Shown: positions 24,226 through 36,690 of the stretch, piece by piece
Layout: each line of letters opens with the position of its first letter
Numbering within the stretch: position 1 is the stretch's first letter
Origin: Gnetum montanum
Lineage: Eukaryota; Streptophyta; Gnetopsida; Gnetales; Gnetaceae
Length of the DNA: 63,819 nt
Assembly: GCA_015680685.1 (NCBI GenBank)
Contig: MNCI01004036.1
Location: forward strand, 579,160 to 642,978
Direction: 5' to 3'
The notes under the pieces: generated by a model
The model's input: the letters and a program-made list of their open reading frames with translations, nothing else
The model's database searches: none
Told to the model about the DNA's origin: nothing
Made by a program: the position numbers and the translations under genes

Positions 24226-25829
24226 AACCACCATTGACCAAGTGAAAATTCAAAAAATGCGAGTTTTTGGATAAAATTGGAATCCAATGAAAGCCCAAGA
24301 AGTCAACAACACAATGATGTACATGAAAAAGGCTTTATATTTCACAAAATATGAAGAATGATTAGAAAAATGCCTTAAGGAGCACACAGTTGGATGCAAC
24401 TAATGGGGAATGCAAAAGATTTGATTGCAAAAATGTCTAAGGATAAGGGACTTAACTACTCCAACCAAGAGACATGTAAGTGGGTCCTTTCCATAGAAAG
24501 CTCATGCCCTTGTTTGCCATTACATAATCTCAACTAAGGAGTCCATGGGCCCCACAATTGATTAATGGTTACAAAAAGTTAAGGACCAGATTTGGAAGAA
24601 TCTATCAAAGAAATTTAACACATCAAACTAAGACATTGAACAAAAACATGAAAATTGACAGTGAGGTGAGTTATGGAAAGCATTGATGGATGAGATAAAA
24701 AGTGGAATGAATTTTCCAATCATGGTCACATGAAGTCCCTTATGAATTTTATGGTTAAATGACCTGATAATGTCCATCCTTAGTCCATATCAAAACCAAC
24801 CACTTTCAATGACTTTACATCATCACTCTAGGACTACTCCACCCCCTCAAGACATAAGAATGCTCCCATAGATAACCATTGTTCCCTATTTGAGAAGAAA
24901 AGAGAAGTAGGAAGTGAGAAAGGACCCTAGTTAGAGTGGACCTTTATGCATGGGTAACATGTCTTTCTAGTCCCATAATCAATGCTTATAGCCCATTATT
25001 TTTTCTATGGGGTGTGCTTTGAATTACCATCATGGTTTTTTTTTTTTGTTTTTTGAATTTTATGTTTTTATGAATTTTTTGATGGGAACCACACCATGCA
25101 AAGACTTATTCAACTTCTTGTTATTAGTTGACATAGAATGGTAAGAAATTCATGAAAACACATGCACACTCAACCAAGTAGAGAGGCACAAATAGTATTG
25201 AATTCCCTTGAAGTCACATCCTTTTCAAGCCTTTGAATCTTTTCCAAGTTTGGAAACTACTAAGGTCACAAATTCATTAAATTTTTATTAATGAAAAATG
25301 AACCTCATACTTCCAAAACTAGGAAGACTATAAAGTTGGTGAATGGGTAGATGATGTGGACTCACTACCTATTCCATGAAAAAGAAACTATCTTAATCAT
25401 CAATCATCAAAATTCAATAATAGAAACCAGACATTAGTAATCAAAAATAATATATACAAACCACCATTAGTAAATAGCTACAACATTACTATGTCTTGTT
25501 AGCAAAAAAGTAATTCTATTAGAAGAAAAAGGAAAATTCACACCGAAATAAAAAAATGTATAAAAGAAATTGTAAAATATTTAAGAAAAATAAGACATAC
25601 TAATGATGTTGTAAAACAAAAAATTTGGAAAAATAACAAAGTGTAAAACAAAAAAAATAGAAAAACTAAAGAGCTACTTTAATAATTAGCATGGGTGGCC
25701 ATCTCTGCCATGATTGAGTTGAAAGGAGGAGATTTGAAAGATTAAGCATGGTCATCCATCTAATGAGGTGTTGATGGCAATAGTTTGCTTGGGCTTGTGG
25801 AAAGGTATTACTTGTTGCATGTTGATCAA
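24226..25829 (-). other. post-pol non-coding spacer of E4
   Basis: About 1.6 kb with no supported coding. On the minus strand it begins after the integrase with a GCAGAGATGGCCACCCATGC stretch, then a T-rich run (25,700-25,440) like those after the E1 and host integrases. Confidence 0.5.
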
Positions 25830-27000
25830 CTACTTTTTGTTTGGGCTTGCAGGTTTGTAAATTAACATGGCCCTAGAAGGAAAGGTTTCATAAATGATAT
25901 AAGTCCCTTCCCACAACATTTGGAACTTAGTTTGTTGAGGTATGTGTGTAGGGTTCCAGTAAAGGTCCTTGTCTCTAGGTTGAAATTTTACCCTCCATAT
26001 TCTAAGGTTATGGTGTTGTTTATTGAATGCTTTGTTCACTTCATTCCAAGATAGGGTCACCAATCCATTATCATTTAGCATGTTAAGGTTGATCAATCTC
26101 TCTTTTTATGCTAAGCTTAGGTCAAGGTCCTGGTCACAAGCTGTTGAAAGTATACAAAGCCTAGATTGAATTGGAAGAGTTGGTAATTTTTCATACATCA
26201 ACTTATAGGGAGAATAGCCTATAAGAAGCTTCCATGTAGAGCGGTAGGCCCAAAGGACATTGTTTAGTTTCATGCTCTAATCTCTCCCATATTTGCTAAT
26301 TGTTCAAGTTAAAATCTTAATGATCTTCCTATTGGTAACTTGTACTTGATTGTTGCCTTGGACATGGTAGGGTGTTGTTAGCTTATGTTCAACTCCCAAT
26401 TGTTACATGAGCTTGTGAAAAGTAGCACTAGTAAAATGGATACCATTGTCAAAAATTAGTGCATGTGGCATTCCAAAACCTATTTACAACATTTTTTTGT
26501 ACAAACCAAGTAGTAGTGGAAGATGTATAGTCTATGATGGCTACTACTTCTGCCCATTTGGTACAATAGTCAATAGCGACTATTATGTATGCCTTTCCAT
26601 TTTACATGGGGATGATGAAACCCATGAAGTTTATGCCCCATATGTCGAAGGATTCTAGTAGTTGGATCCACTGCTGAGGTTCCTCCATTTGAGCCGTCAT
26701 CCCACCATCTTGTTGATAACATTAATAAGAGTGGATGAATTGGTGGGCATCTCCAAAGAGTGTTGGCTAATAATACCCTATAATTAATATCTTAATGATT
26801 GTGCATCTCCCTGCATAGTGGCCCCCATAAGGACCCTCATGAGCATCTTGGAGAATGTGTAGTTGATCAACATTAGGAACACACCAACGAACTAGGCCAT
26901 TGACACACATCTTGTAAAGATGTTCATTAATCTCTATGAAGCATTTGGCCTGATGAAGAAACTGTTGTTTCTTCCGAAAGTCTAGGTTTTGTGGCGTCTC
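25830..27000 (-). pseudogene. E4 integrase (broken)
   Basis: Ty3/Gypsy integrase. The catalytic core reads FDIWGINFMGF (first Asp changed to Asn, near 26,640), IFDNGIHF (second Asp kept, near 26,450) and NNQVQVTNRK (catalytic Glu changed to Gln, near 26,345). The C-terminal part (25,830-26,096) has FQPRDKDLYWNP and KFQMLWEGTYIIYETF, matching the same region of E1 and the host. Confidence 0.75.
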
Positions 27001-28420
27001 CTAAGTAAGAAGATAAGTAAGGATTCCATTGTACCATTTGGATTTAGTGGGGGTTCAGTGGACACTTGTTCATTTATTGGACTAGTAAAGAGAACTTTAT
27101 CAAAAAAATTCATCACAGAGAAAGGCTCTCCTCCTCTTTTTTTTCCCATCATCTCTAAGATAATTGATTAGGGACCACATTCTCAATTTCCTTTCAATAT
27201 ACTATTGTAATATCAAACTCCTATAAGATCACTAGCCACTATATGGCACAAGGGCTCACTGTTGGTTTATTCATTAGGAAGCAAATGACACTATGAGCAA
27301 TGTGCACAAACACCTTATATTTAAGCACATAGTACTTGAATTTTTTTCAAAGCATAGACCACAGTTATTAGCTCTTTCTCCATTATGGTGTAATTAAGTT
27401 GTGCACCCACAATGCTTTAACTTTCGCAATGAATGTAATATGGATGTTTCTAATTATCTAATTACATAAGCATAGCTCCCAAGGCATAATTTGATGCATT
27501 TGTCATGATGTGAAATGGTCGGGACCAAACAACTGCTTGTAGAATTGGAGTCTCTACAAGGTTCTCATTAAGCTACTGGTATGTCTTTTCACATTTCTTG
27601 GTCCATATGAATGTAGCATCTTTATTTGTGAGCTCGACCAATAATTTCACGATCTTAGAGAAATTATCTATGAATCATCAGTAGTAGCTAGTGTGTCTAA
27701 GAAATGACCAGATATCTTTAATGATTTCCAATTGGTAGGTTATTCCTTGGATGACCTAAATATTTTGAGGGTCCACCTCAATCCCTATCTGAGAAATCTT
27801 CTGCCCCAACACAATTCCCTCCTAGACCATGAGATGGCTCTTTTGCTAATTAAGCCAAAGGTTAGTCTCCACGTATCTTTTAAGCACTTGCTCAAGGTAT
27901 TCCAAGGCTTGCTTAAATGTAGCATCATAGGTGGAGAAGTCATCCATGAAGATTTCCACCTTGCTACCAATCTGCTACTAAAAAATTCTTAGGACAAGGC
28001 ATTGGAAAGTTGTAGGGGCATTGCATAGACCAAATGACATCTTTCAATATGCAAAAGTCCCCTAGGAACTTATGAATGTATTTTTAGCTTAATCCTCTAG
28101 CATGATATGAATTTGGTTATAGCCACTATAACTATCCAAAAAGCTATAATAGCAATGTCCAAAAATAGTGTCCAACATCTGGTCCGTAAATAACAATGGA
28201 AAATGATCTTTAAACATCATCATGTTCAACAGCCTAAAATCAATACAGACCCACTGCTTTCCACCTTTCTTTAGCATAATTACAAGTGGGCTAACTCACT
28301 CATTATCCACAATTGGATAGATGAACCTAGCCTTGAGGACTTTTTCAATTTCCTCTTTGACGATCTACTTCAATTTGGGGTTCAGCCACCATTGTGGCTA
28401 CCTCTTTGGCTTCGTAGCTA
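27001..28420 (-). pseudogene. E4 reverse transcriptase-RNase H (broken)
   Basis: Minus-strand pol. RT begins near 28,400 (PIVDN, then VSPLVIMLKKGGKQWVCIDF). It continues with FLDSYSGYNQIHIMLED, GTFAY, SFGLCNAPTTFQ and the catalytic VEIFMDDFSTY near 27,945 with both Asp intact. FIDNFSKIVKLLVELTNKDA and RPFHIMTNASNYALGAML lead into RNase H (27,500-27,150), where YVVV and H-D words are hard to follow through stops. Stops lie mainly at Gln and Arg codons. Confidence 0.75.
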
Positions 28421-28899
28421 GATCAGTATAGATGCGATGTTGGCATATCCTAGGATTAATCCCTATGAGTTCAAGATATGACCAAGCAAATATTGTTGGC
28501 CATTTATTAAACACCTTCAATAACATCCCTTTCTAGCTTAGGAGCAAGGTTGACATTGATTATCACTAGCTTGCCATCTTTTAGAAATGAATATTTCATG
28601 CTGGTAGGTAGAGTTTTCAACTCTAAGAGCTTCTATTTAAAATTTTAATGGATTTCCAACTCTTCCCAATTAGTATCATCAGGTTCATCATTAGAGAGTT
28701 GGTAATGAACTTGCTCCAGTTCATCCATGCCTTCAACATAGGCACAATTTAGGCTCTTAGTAGGTTCCACGCAAAGTGTGTTGATTTCAAAATTAGTGGT
28801 TAGCCACTGGGTGCCTTCCTATTTTGTATCTACTATGTATAGGAACTTTTGTATTTTAGATTCATCTGCACATTGTCTGCATGCTTTGATTGATGTGCT

Positions 28900-31832
28900 T
28901 TTGATAGACAAGAGTTTCTACATACAGTTGCACCTAGTATCATTGTATGTGATGCATGGAACTCTCTTCTTATTGATGTTTCCAAATGCATTTTCCTTGT
29001 AAATATCTAGGGAAAGATCTCTTATGCTCATTCATGCAGCAACAGTGGTCATCCAAGCCCTTCCCATAATGATGGGAAAGTCCCCCTTACAATTGTTAAC
29101 TTTAATCACTAGGAAATCAGTAGGATACGACCACCCACAAACAGTGGTTACAATGTCCTCTACTAATCCCAAGGGAATAGTGATGGACTAATTTGCTAAT
29201 TCTAAATAGATATTACTCTTCTTGAGAGGAGGAAAGTTTGAGGTGTTATACATTTCATGGAAAATTAGATTAATAATAGAACCTAACTTGAGAAGATCTT
29301 TGCATAGCTCATTTCCTACAATCTACAAGTAGTAAGAGGACTTCTAGGATCAGCTCTTTTCCTAGAAAGGTTACCAACCTTAATCCAATGAGATATAGCA
29401 TGGGTTGACATGATTGTGTGGATCTTGGGAGGCATTTGGCTTGAAGGGATCTTGAAAGGAATGGATGCAAAAGATAAAGGAGACATAGGATGACCAGTAG
29501 CATAAGTTGGTGAGGGATTTATAGGGCTATTGGTGTAGAAGAATGATCTTTTATGGGAGTTGGATTCCAAACGACTTAGCTGAGGAGCTAGCTATAAGTT
29601 AATAGCCTTGATAGTGTTACATTGCTATGGCTATGTGGGAATTTCACCTTGCATGGATGGAGTAGGTGGTAATAAGGTTGAGGGTGGAGGAACAGGTGCT
29701 AAAGGATGAGAAGGATGATAAGGATATGGGGATTCCCCTTTAGGAGATGGAGAATGAGTTCTATAGTACTTTGGAGGGTAGTAGTGATGCTAAAAAGAAG
29801 TGTGACTAGAAGAATCACATGGTGACATGAGTTACTAGACATAGTATCCATATGGATTTGGCTACCTGTAAGGGTACTACTGCCTTGGTGGTAGCATTCC
29901 CCATGACTGTGGGTGCTACCACTGATGCTACTACTTGTATGGTTGTCGTGGAGCTCCACTTGTATAATAAGCTTGTTGTTTTTGGTGGAGCTACCTTGGG
30001 TTTCCTTGAGGATAAGGTAACCTTCTAGGTGCTTGCCTTTATGCCAATCTAGGATTTAGAGCATACACTTCAGATTCTTATAAGTGTGACATAACAAGAT
30101 AACATCCCTTAGGATGTTCATATTGGCAGATGTCACACCCATCATGATCATCTAATTCTGACTCCACAACCTCTTCTATTGTAGCAACTTTACCCTTACC
30201 CCTTTGGTAGGCACATTCAACTTCTTTTCTTTTCTTGTGATCACGATCACTACCTTGTTCTTTGGATTCTTCTACAATTTTTAAAATAATTTGAAATTTT
30301 CATTGAAATATTCCTACATCTTGTCAACCTTAGCTAAAATTTTAGATATAGACTTTTGAATCGACAAGGTTTTTCACTACACCACTTCATCAAGTGGTAC
30401 CTGCCCCTCACTATCACAAAACTAGACCTTCCTTTTTCTAATGAAAGGATCTCAATTATACTTATTAGCTCTTTGTCATTTTCTTAACTCTTCTTCTTCT
30501 TTTACAACCTACTCAATTAGCCTTTGAATCTGATGGACTCTTAGTTTTGACAATCTCCCTTAGGCATAGACCTCAAGATGATATCACAAAGATGATTTTA
30601 TTGAAATTAATCATGGCTAGGACATTTATGCACAAGGGAATAATACCTACCCATGGCTATGTCCAAGGGTTCATGTGTTCCTTGTTGCTAGCCTTGGATT
30701 TTCTTCCTCAAGTTGGACATTCTGGAGTATGTTTAATATTTTTCATTAAATAGCTTAAGCATCATACTCCATCTACAAATTGATTCTGGTCCCAAGAAGC
30801 AGTACCAACTTTCTACTTCTTTTATGAGTGTTTTGGGGAATAGCTTAAGTTTCTACCACTTATTTTCTATGTTCTACAAGGAACAAGCATCATCAAAGGC
30901 TTGAAGTTGGATCCATGGATCTAAGTTATATCCCCCCTTACATATGAGTTTGTTGTTCATATCCAACCTCTTGATTCTACTATCTTTCACATCCCTAGTT
31001 GGAATTCTAACTACCTCTGTAATGTTTAGCATGCTTCGAGTTACTAGAAAAGGCTCATCATCATAATAATTTTGATGATGCCTATGATGTCCTTTGCTAC
31101 TCCTTCATTCATGATGGGGCCTATGATCATTGTCCCATCATTCACCTCCATCACGGTTTTGTCCCCTGTGCTTTCAATCAGATTTGAAGAAGGAAAAAAA
31201 AGATCCAAATAAAGAGGGCAAAGAGGGAGAGGGACTACCATCATCATGGTATTTGCCACCTCCTCTTTTCTTGTCATGGCAACAATCATCAAGTTTATTA
31301 TCATCACAATGCTTTTCCAAGCTCCTACCTTGACTCCCACTTTTGTCTAAACCTAGATTATTGATAGTGAACTGCAAATTTGGGTTTAAGCCTCCTTCAC
31401 CAAAGTTAGGAGTGGAGAGTCTTCACATTGAGAACCCCCAGAGGGAGGATGCTCATTGTTGTTCTAGTTTAGAAAGAATAAGGGATTAGTAAACTGTTTC
31501 ACCTTTGTAGCATCATGGCACTTCTACCAGTGTTGATCTCATTTGCACTATGTGTCTATGGGATCGTAGTCTTGATAGTCATAGTCTTGCACAATATATT
31601 CATCATGGAGATCCTAGATGCTCAACCTTTTAAGAGTTTGGAGCAACATCTTACGAATAGATCGATTAGAAGACAACACAATGTTGCCCTCCATATCTAT
31701 CCACTGCAATTTCTCATCCTGATGTAGGATGAAGGTGACATTAGCTACAAACTCATCTACATAAGTGTACATCACTTCGAATTCTTAGGGCACTAGGAGT
31801 TTTGATTCATCATTATTGTAAGAAGAAGACAT
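28900..31832 (-). pseudogene. E4 gag-protease (broken)
   Basis: Gag opens at an ATG at 31,832 (MSSSYNNDESKLLVP). The zinc-type motif CDICQYEHPKGC lies near 30,110 and matches the host CVVCQYKHPKGCC. A Tyr/Gln/Pro-rich tail and a Ser/Pro-rich linker (NPSPTYATGHPMSPLSFAS) reach 29,400. The protease follows: a KDLLKLGSIINLIF stretch where the family has LLDLGA-type residues, so the catalytic Asp appears lost, then PLGLVEDIVTTV and DFPIIMGRAWMTTV. The gag-protease order is as in the host. Confidence 0.65.
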
Positions 31833-31974
31833 TTTGGATTAAATAAAAATTCAATGTGCTTAAATTATAATTATAATTATTACTTTTTCAAATGATTATG
31901 ACCTTAGGGTTTGTTCCAACAATCTTAAATAATATTCATTAAGTCATAGATAATGCACATATCAAAACTACAAG

Positions 31975-31993
31975 TTTCTAGCAATGATGTTAA
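31975..31993 (-). promoter_or_regulatory. primer-binding site of E4
   Basis: On the minus strand TTAACATCATTGCTAGAAA follows the LTR end. Every difference from T-TGGCGCCGTTGCCGGGGA is a C-to-T or G-to-A change. Confidence 0.6.
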
Positions 31994-32866
31994 TGATGAG
32001 CTACGAATGGACCCTACACCCAACCATATGAATCACTAAGCATTCACACACAATCTGGTCGAATTCCATAGACTTATAGCCTTTTAAGTATACTAGTCTC
32101 TAGGAAGTGAAACTAACCATTGCAATTGTTGTCTTCCCAATTACATTTGTGAAATGCAAAGGTATGGTTAAGTGTAACTACAACATATGATTTTTATCAT
32201 TTTTTACGTTTTATACTTTAAGCCACCTAAGGATAAAGAATAATGTATAAAATAAAATAAAATAATTAAATTTCCAATTTAATCTAACTAGCTACACCTA
32301 GCTAATCCTAACATAAGTGTTTGTTCTCACTTGTCATACACATCCCGAACATGTTTAATGCTATTGGATTACCAAACGTTAAGTGTTACTAGGCTGATCA
32401 AGTGCCAAGCTTATGCTCGAAGTGGTCATACTTATGTGCTTAATTAATTGCTATTTAATCTAGCTTAATTAAGCTAGAAATTACATAAAACATTAAATAC
32501 ATAAATAAACAATTAATCTATATCAAAGTGCTGCAAGGTTTATTAGAAAGCTCATCTTTATTATTGCACACACTATTGTGCTCAGGTATAATAGTGCTTG
32601 AATAAAGATTCGTACACTCTTTGACTCCTATTATGGGCACTTAGAAAAATATTCTACCTTTCAAGTAAGAAAATTGCAAGAGCTATGCTAAAACTATGAC
32701 CAAAGATGCCATAAACATAATGGGTGAGCATGTATTTATAGGAAAAAATAGACACTACTTCGATGAGGCCATGTCAACACATTAAATCCCATGTCAACAT
32801 AGTTGCATTAATGGGGCCATGTTGATGAGGCCTCGTCAACAAAACCCAAGAAAACATGACTCATTA
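31994..32866 (-). mobile_element. 5' LTR of E4
   Basis: 873 bp. On the minus strand it starts TAATGAGTCATGTTTTC and ends CGTAGCTCATCA. The U3 has GTTGACGAGGCCTCATC, GGCCCCATT and TTGACATG words (32,860-32,760). The TATA box CCTATAAATACATG lies near 32,740. Confidence 0.8.
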
Positions 32867-33560
32867 GCAACCGTTCTTCTGAACAAGTCCAAGAAAAGTT
32901 AGAAGGATGGGGATTGCATCTACTTCTACTCCATTCACATTCAGTTCTCCTATAAATCATAAGTTTCCTTCATCAACTAATGGAAATATCATGATTGTCA
33001 TGCTAAAGAAAACCATCACTCACTGGATTAAGGCAAGAGAACTTCCCAAAAAGCGAATAGATTTTGGAAGTCCCTTGGTATATCTTCAAGTAGCAAGGAA
33101 AAAGCCATGCAAAGGTTTACTCAATTTTGGGTTAGGGATGAACTTGATCTTGCAAGACATGTATCTGGCCTAGAATCTAACACCCTTGAAGAAGATTAAT
33201 ATTCGATTAAATCTTGCAAACTAGTTGATCATAGTTCCACTAGGATAAGTGGATGTTGTGGTTACTACCATCAATGGCTGGCCTTACCCTTCTTATTTTC
33301 TAGTTAACTACATGGGTAAAAACAACGAAGAGTTCTTGATCATAATGGGAAGGGCTTGCCTTAGCATTGTTGATGTGAAGCTCAGAATTTAGGATTTGTT
33401 CTTGGAAATCTCCAAGGAAGATGAAGGTGACATTATTCAAAGATGTAGAGTTTCATGTATCACCTAAAATAATAAAGGGTACAATCATGTGCAAAGGATA
33501 TGGGCACTTCAATAGAAAAATACTAAAGCATGCAAAAGATGTATAGATAAAATGTGTGTG
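32867..33560 (+). pseudogene. host gag end and protease (broken)
   Basis: Continues the host after E4. A Ser/Thr/Pro linker (ASTSTPFTFSSPINHKFPSS) leads into ITHWIKARELPKKRIDFGSP and the protease, where LLNFGLGMNLI replaces an LLDLGAGINLM-type active site (Asp to Asn). It ends with YPSYFLVNYMGKNNEEFLI and IMGRACLSIVDVKLRI, as in the Athila clade. One 88-codon piece (32,907-33,173) remains open. Confidence 0.7.
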
Positions 33561-33659
33561 TAGAAATGTCTATATGTAGTGGCAACTCAACAAGAAGGCA
33601 CCTAATGGCTAGTTACAGATGCAAAGAAAAAATCTAGCAAATACATGGAATCAACTAAT

Positions 33660-35330
33660 CAAATCATAAGTGCCTATGTAGAAGAAACTGATAGACTAAA
33701 GTACTTAAGAAAGATGCACTCCTATTCACATGAAGGTAAAGAAGAAGAAACAAATTAGGGATAGTTAGGGATGCTAGATACTATAGAGCTATAATTGTTA
33801 GAACTAAAGGCCCTACTAACAACATTAGAATATGCTTTTTTAAACAATAAGAAGCCAGTGATAATAAATGCCAAGCTAACAAAAGATAAGAAGAAAAAGT
33901 TATTGGAAGTTGTCAATAAGTGGCTGATAGCATTTGTGTGGTTTTATGATGAGATCACAAGTATTGATCCAAGAATTTGTAAACATTCGATATAAATCGA
34001 TCCAACGGTCAAATCACAATGCCAACCCCAGAGAAGGCTTAATCCCAATATGAAAGAAGTAGTTAAGCAAGAGTTGAAGAAATTACTAAAGGAAAGATTC
34101 ATCTATACTATTGTGGATAGTGAATGGGTCAGTCCTTTAGTAATCATTCCAAAGAAAGGGGGCAAGTGGAAAGTGGGCATTGATTTTCGATTGTTAAACG
34201 TTGCTAGATTCAAGGATCACTTCCCTTTGTCATTTGTTAACCAAGTCCTAGATACTATCGTAGAACATGAGTACTATAGTTTTCTCAATGGGTAGAGCAA
34301 ATACAATCAAATTTGCATTGTATTTGAGGACCAAGAGAAAAAAACATTCACCAGTCCATGGGGAACGTTTGTCTACAAATAGATGTCATTTTGTCTGTGT
34401 AATAAGCCCATCACATTTTAGAGACTCATACTCAATATGTTCCAAAAGAAAATAGTAAATGATGTTAAAGTGTTCATGAATGATTTTTCAACATACAAGC
34501 TAGATTTAAAGCAAGCATTGGACTGATTAGAGAAATTATTGAAGCAATGTGTAGAAATAAATATTAAGCTCAATTGGTAAAAAGTCATCTCATGGTCTAA
34601 AATTGGATCATATTGGAACATAAAGTTTCCCAAAAAGGAATGGAAGTAGATCCTAAGAAGATAAGAGTCATACAAAACATCACTCAGTGGTCACAAATAG
34701 TGAAAGATGTCAAATCATTCTTAGGCCATATGGGATACTATTGGAGATTCATAGAGAATTTTTCCAATATTGCAAAACTATTAGTAGAACTGACAAAGGA
34801 CACACCCTTCAAATGGAAAAAGACTTGTGAAAGGCATTCTAAACCTTGAGATAGAAACTAATTGAGAAACCAATCCTTCAAGCCTTGGATTGGTCCAATC
34901 CTTTTCATATTATGACAGGTGCTTTCAACTATGTGCTTGGTGTAGTATTGACATAGTTAGATGATCAAAAAATACCCTACTATATACATTGTACTAGCAA
35001 AAGCATCATTGAAGCATAATTAAACTACACCACAATAGAAAAGAAGCTTATGGTCGTGGTGTATGTACTTGAAAAATTTCGACACTATGTGCTTGGGTAT
35101 TAGATTTATGTCCATACTAATCATAGTGGAATTCATTTTCTCATGAACAAACCCATAGTTAATCCTAGAGTGATTAGATGACTCGTAATTTTTCAATCCT
35201 AGAGTGATTAGATGGCTTGTAATTTTTCAAGAATATGACATCATAATGATTGATAAAAAGGATACTAAAAATGTTATTGTTGATCATTTATCAAGCTCAA
35301 ATGGGATTCCTAGGAGTATACAAAACCATT
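33660..35330 (+). pseudogene. host reverse transcriptase-RNase H (broken)
   Basis: A linker (LELKALLTTLEYAFLNNKKP at 33,795) leads to RT: MKEVVKQELKKLLKERFIYT at 34,050, VSPLVIIPKKGGKWKVGIDF and FKDHFPLSFVNQVLDTIVEH. The catalytic site near 34,475 reads VFMNDFST, so the first Asp of FMDD is Asn. The connection domain is open at 34,613-34,849 (VKSFLGHMGYYWRFIENFSN). RNase H words follow (FNYVLGVVLT, YIHCTSKSIIEA, VYVLEKFRHY). A 50-bp stretch is tandemly duplicated near 35,160-35,230 (AATCCTAGAGTGATTAGATG). Confidence 0.8.
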
Positions 35331-35439
35331 ATGTGTCCAGTTCCCTGCTAAGAACATGTTTACTCAAACAATGATGACTATAGAACCAATGGGGAAGTCA
35401 TGCATGGTTGGCTATATGACATACTTGACTATATAAGAA

Positions 35440-36690
35440 CTTCTTGTTGAATGGATCTAAAAGCAAAAAGAGAAATTCCTTTACAAAGTAAAAAGATACA
35501 TGGAAATCAATGAACATCTGTACAAGATTTGTGCAAATGGGCTAGCCGGATGGTGTGCGTTGGAGTATGACCAAGAACAAATCTTACAGGATACCCATGA
35601 AGGCCCATGTGGTGGTCACTATGCAAGGTGTAGAATGACACTATAATTGATGATGGAAGGCTGCTTTTGGCCTACTTTATTCAGAGATGCCCACAACTTT
35701 ACATAATCTTATAAGAGATGCCAAAGAGATGGAGGAATCATGGCTAGAAATAAAGGGCAACAACATTAGATATAGCCTTTGAATCCATTAGATATTTGGG
35801 GAATTGATTTTATGGGACCCATAACACCAATGTCAAATGGAAAAGCACACATTATCATGACTGTGGATTACTATACTAAGTGGGTAGAGGCAACAATAGT
35901 TAAAGATTTCATAGCCAAGATAGTTACCAAATTCTTCCAATAGAATGTGGTGAATAGATTTAGAGTGCCCATAATGCTTATATTAGACAATGGAACTCAT
36001 TTTACTAGTGCTACCTTTAAAAAGCTCATGCAACAATTGAGGGTCAAACATAAATTAACTAAACCATATCAGCCCCAAGCTAATGATCAAATCAAGGTTA
36101 CTAACTATGAAATTACCAGAATCTTAATTAGGATAATTCGATAGTTCAAGAAGGATTGGAGCACTAAACATAACAATGCTCTATAGACCTATAGGAAATC
36201 ATGGTAATTACCTATTGGATATTCACCATACGAGCTAGTTTATGGAAAACTTCCAACGCTTCCTATCCAGGTAGAGCTTTGAACTTTGGCTACTACCAGT
36301 GAACTTGACCTAAGCCTGAGCCTAGCCCAAAAGGAAGGATTACTGAATCTGAATCTCTTCGATGAAAATAGGCTAGTAGCATTAATGCACAATGAGATCC
36401 ATATGCATTACTCCAAACACAGACATGATGCACAAACAAGGAAAGTGATCCTACAACCAGGAGATAAGGTTCTTTACTATAATCCTAATCATGTGTTACA
36501 AAAGGCTAAATTTCAAACGCTTTGGGAAGAACCGTACATTATTCAATCAACTTATCCTTCAAGTTCCTTACACATTCATCGCCCATTTAACCCACATAAG
36601 CTCATTCTTGTCAACATCCAATATGTCGAATTGTATCATGAATATTCCAATATTCTCAAGGGATCTACCCAATCTATCCTAACATCTTCA
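35440..36690 (+). pseudogene. host integrase (broken)
   Basis: The best preserved core here: LDIWGIDFMGPI (first Asp kept, near 35,800), ILDNGTHFTSATFKKLMQQL (second Asp kept, 35,975) and ANDQIKVTNYE (catalytic Glu changed to Lys, near 36,090). The C-terminal part 36,286-36,640 is open, with QPGDKVLYYNPNHV and FQTLWEEPYIIQST. X interrupts it at 36,701. Confidence 0.8.

Larger units (their letters stand above)
19709..32866 (-). mobile_element. E4, complete Athila-like element nested in the host
   Basis: Minus-strand element of 13,158 bp with both LTRs in the same orientation (31,994-32,866 and 19,709-20,617), an Asp-tRNA-type primer site, gag, protease, RT, RNase H, integrase, post-pol spacer, internal promoter-like module, third ORF and polypurine tract. 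Flanks are ACAAC (left) and GCAAC (right), a 5-bp target repeat with one transition. It interrupts the host between gag and protease. Stops and catalytic changes show it is dead. Confidence 0.8.

Noticed and set aside
32010-36690. Minus LTR at 31,994 as part of the plus-strand pol to its right.
   Set aside because: Orientation, primer site and target repeat tie it to E4; the pol to the right continues the host gag at 19,708.
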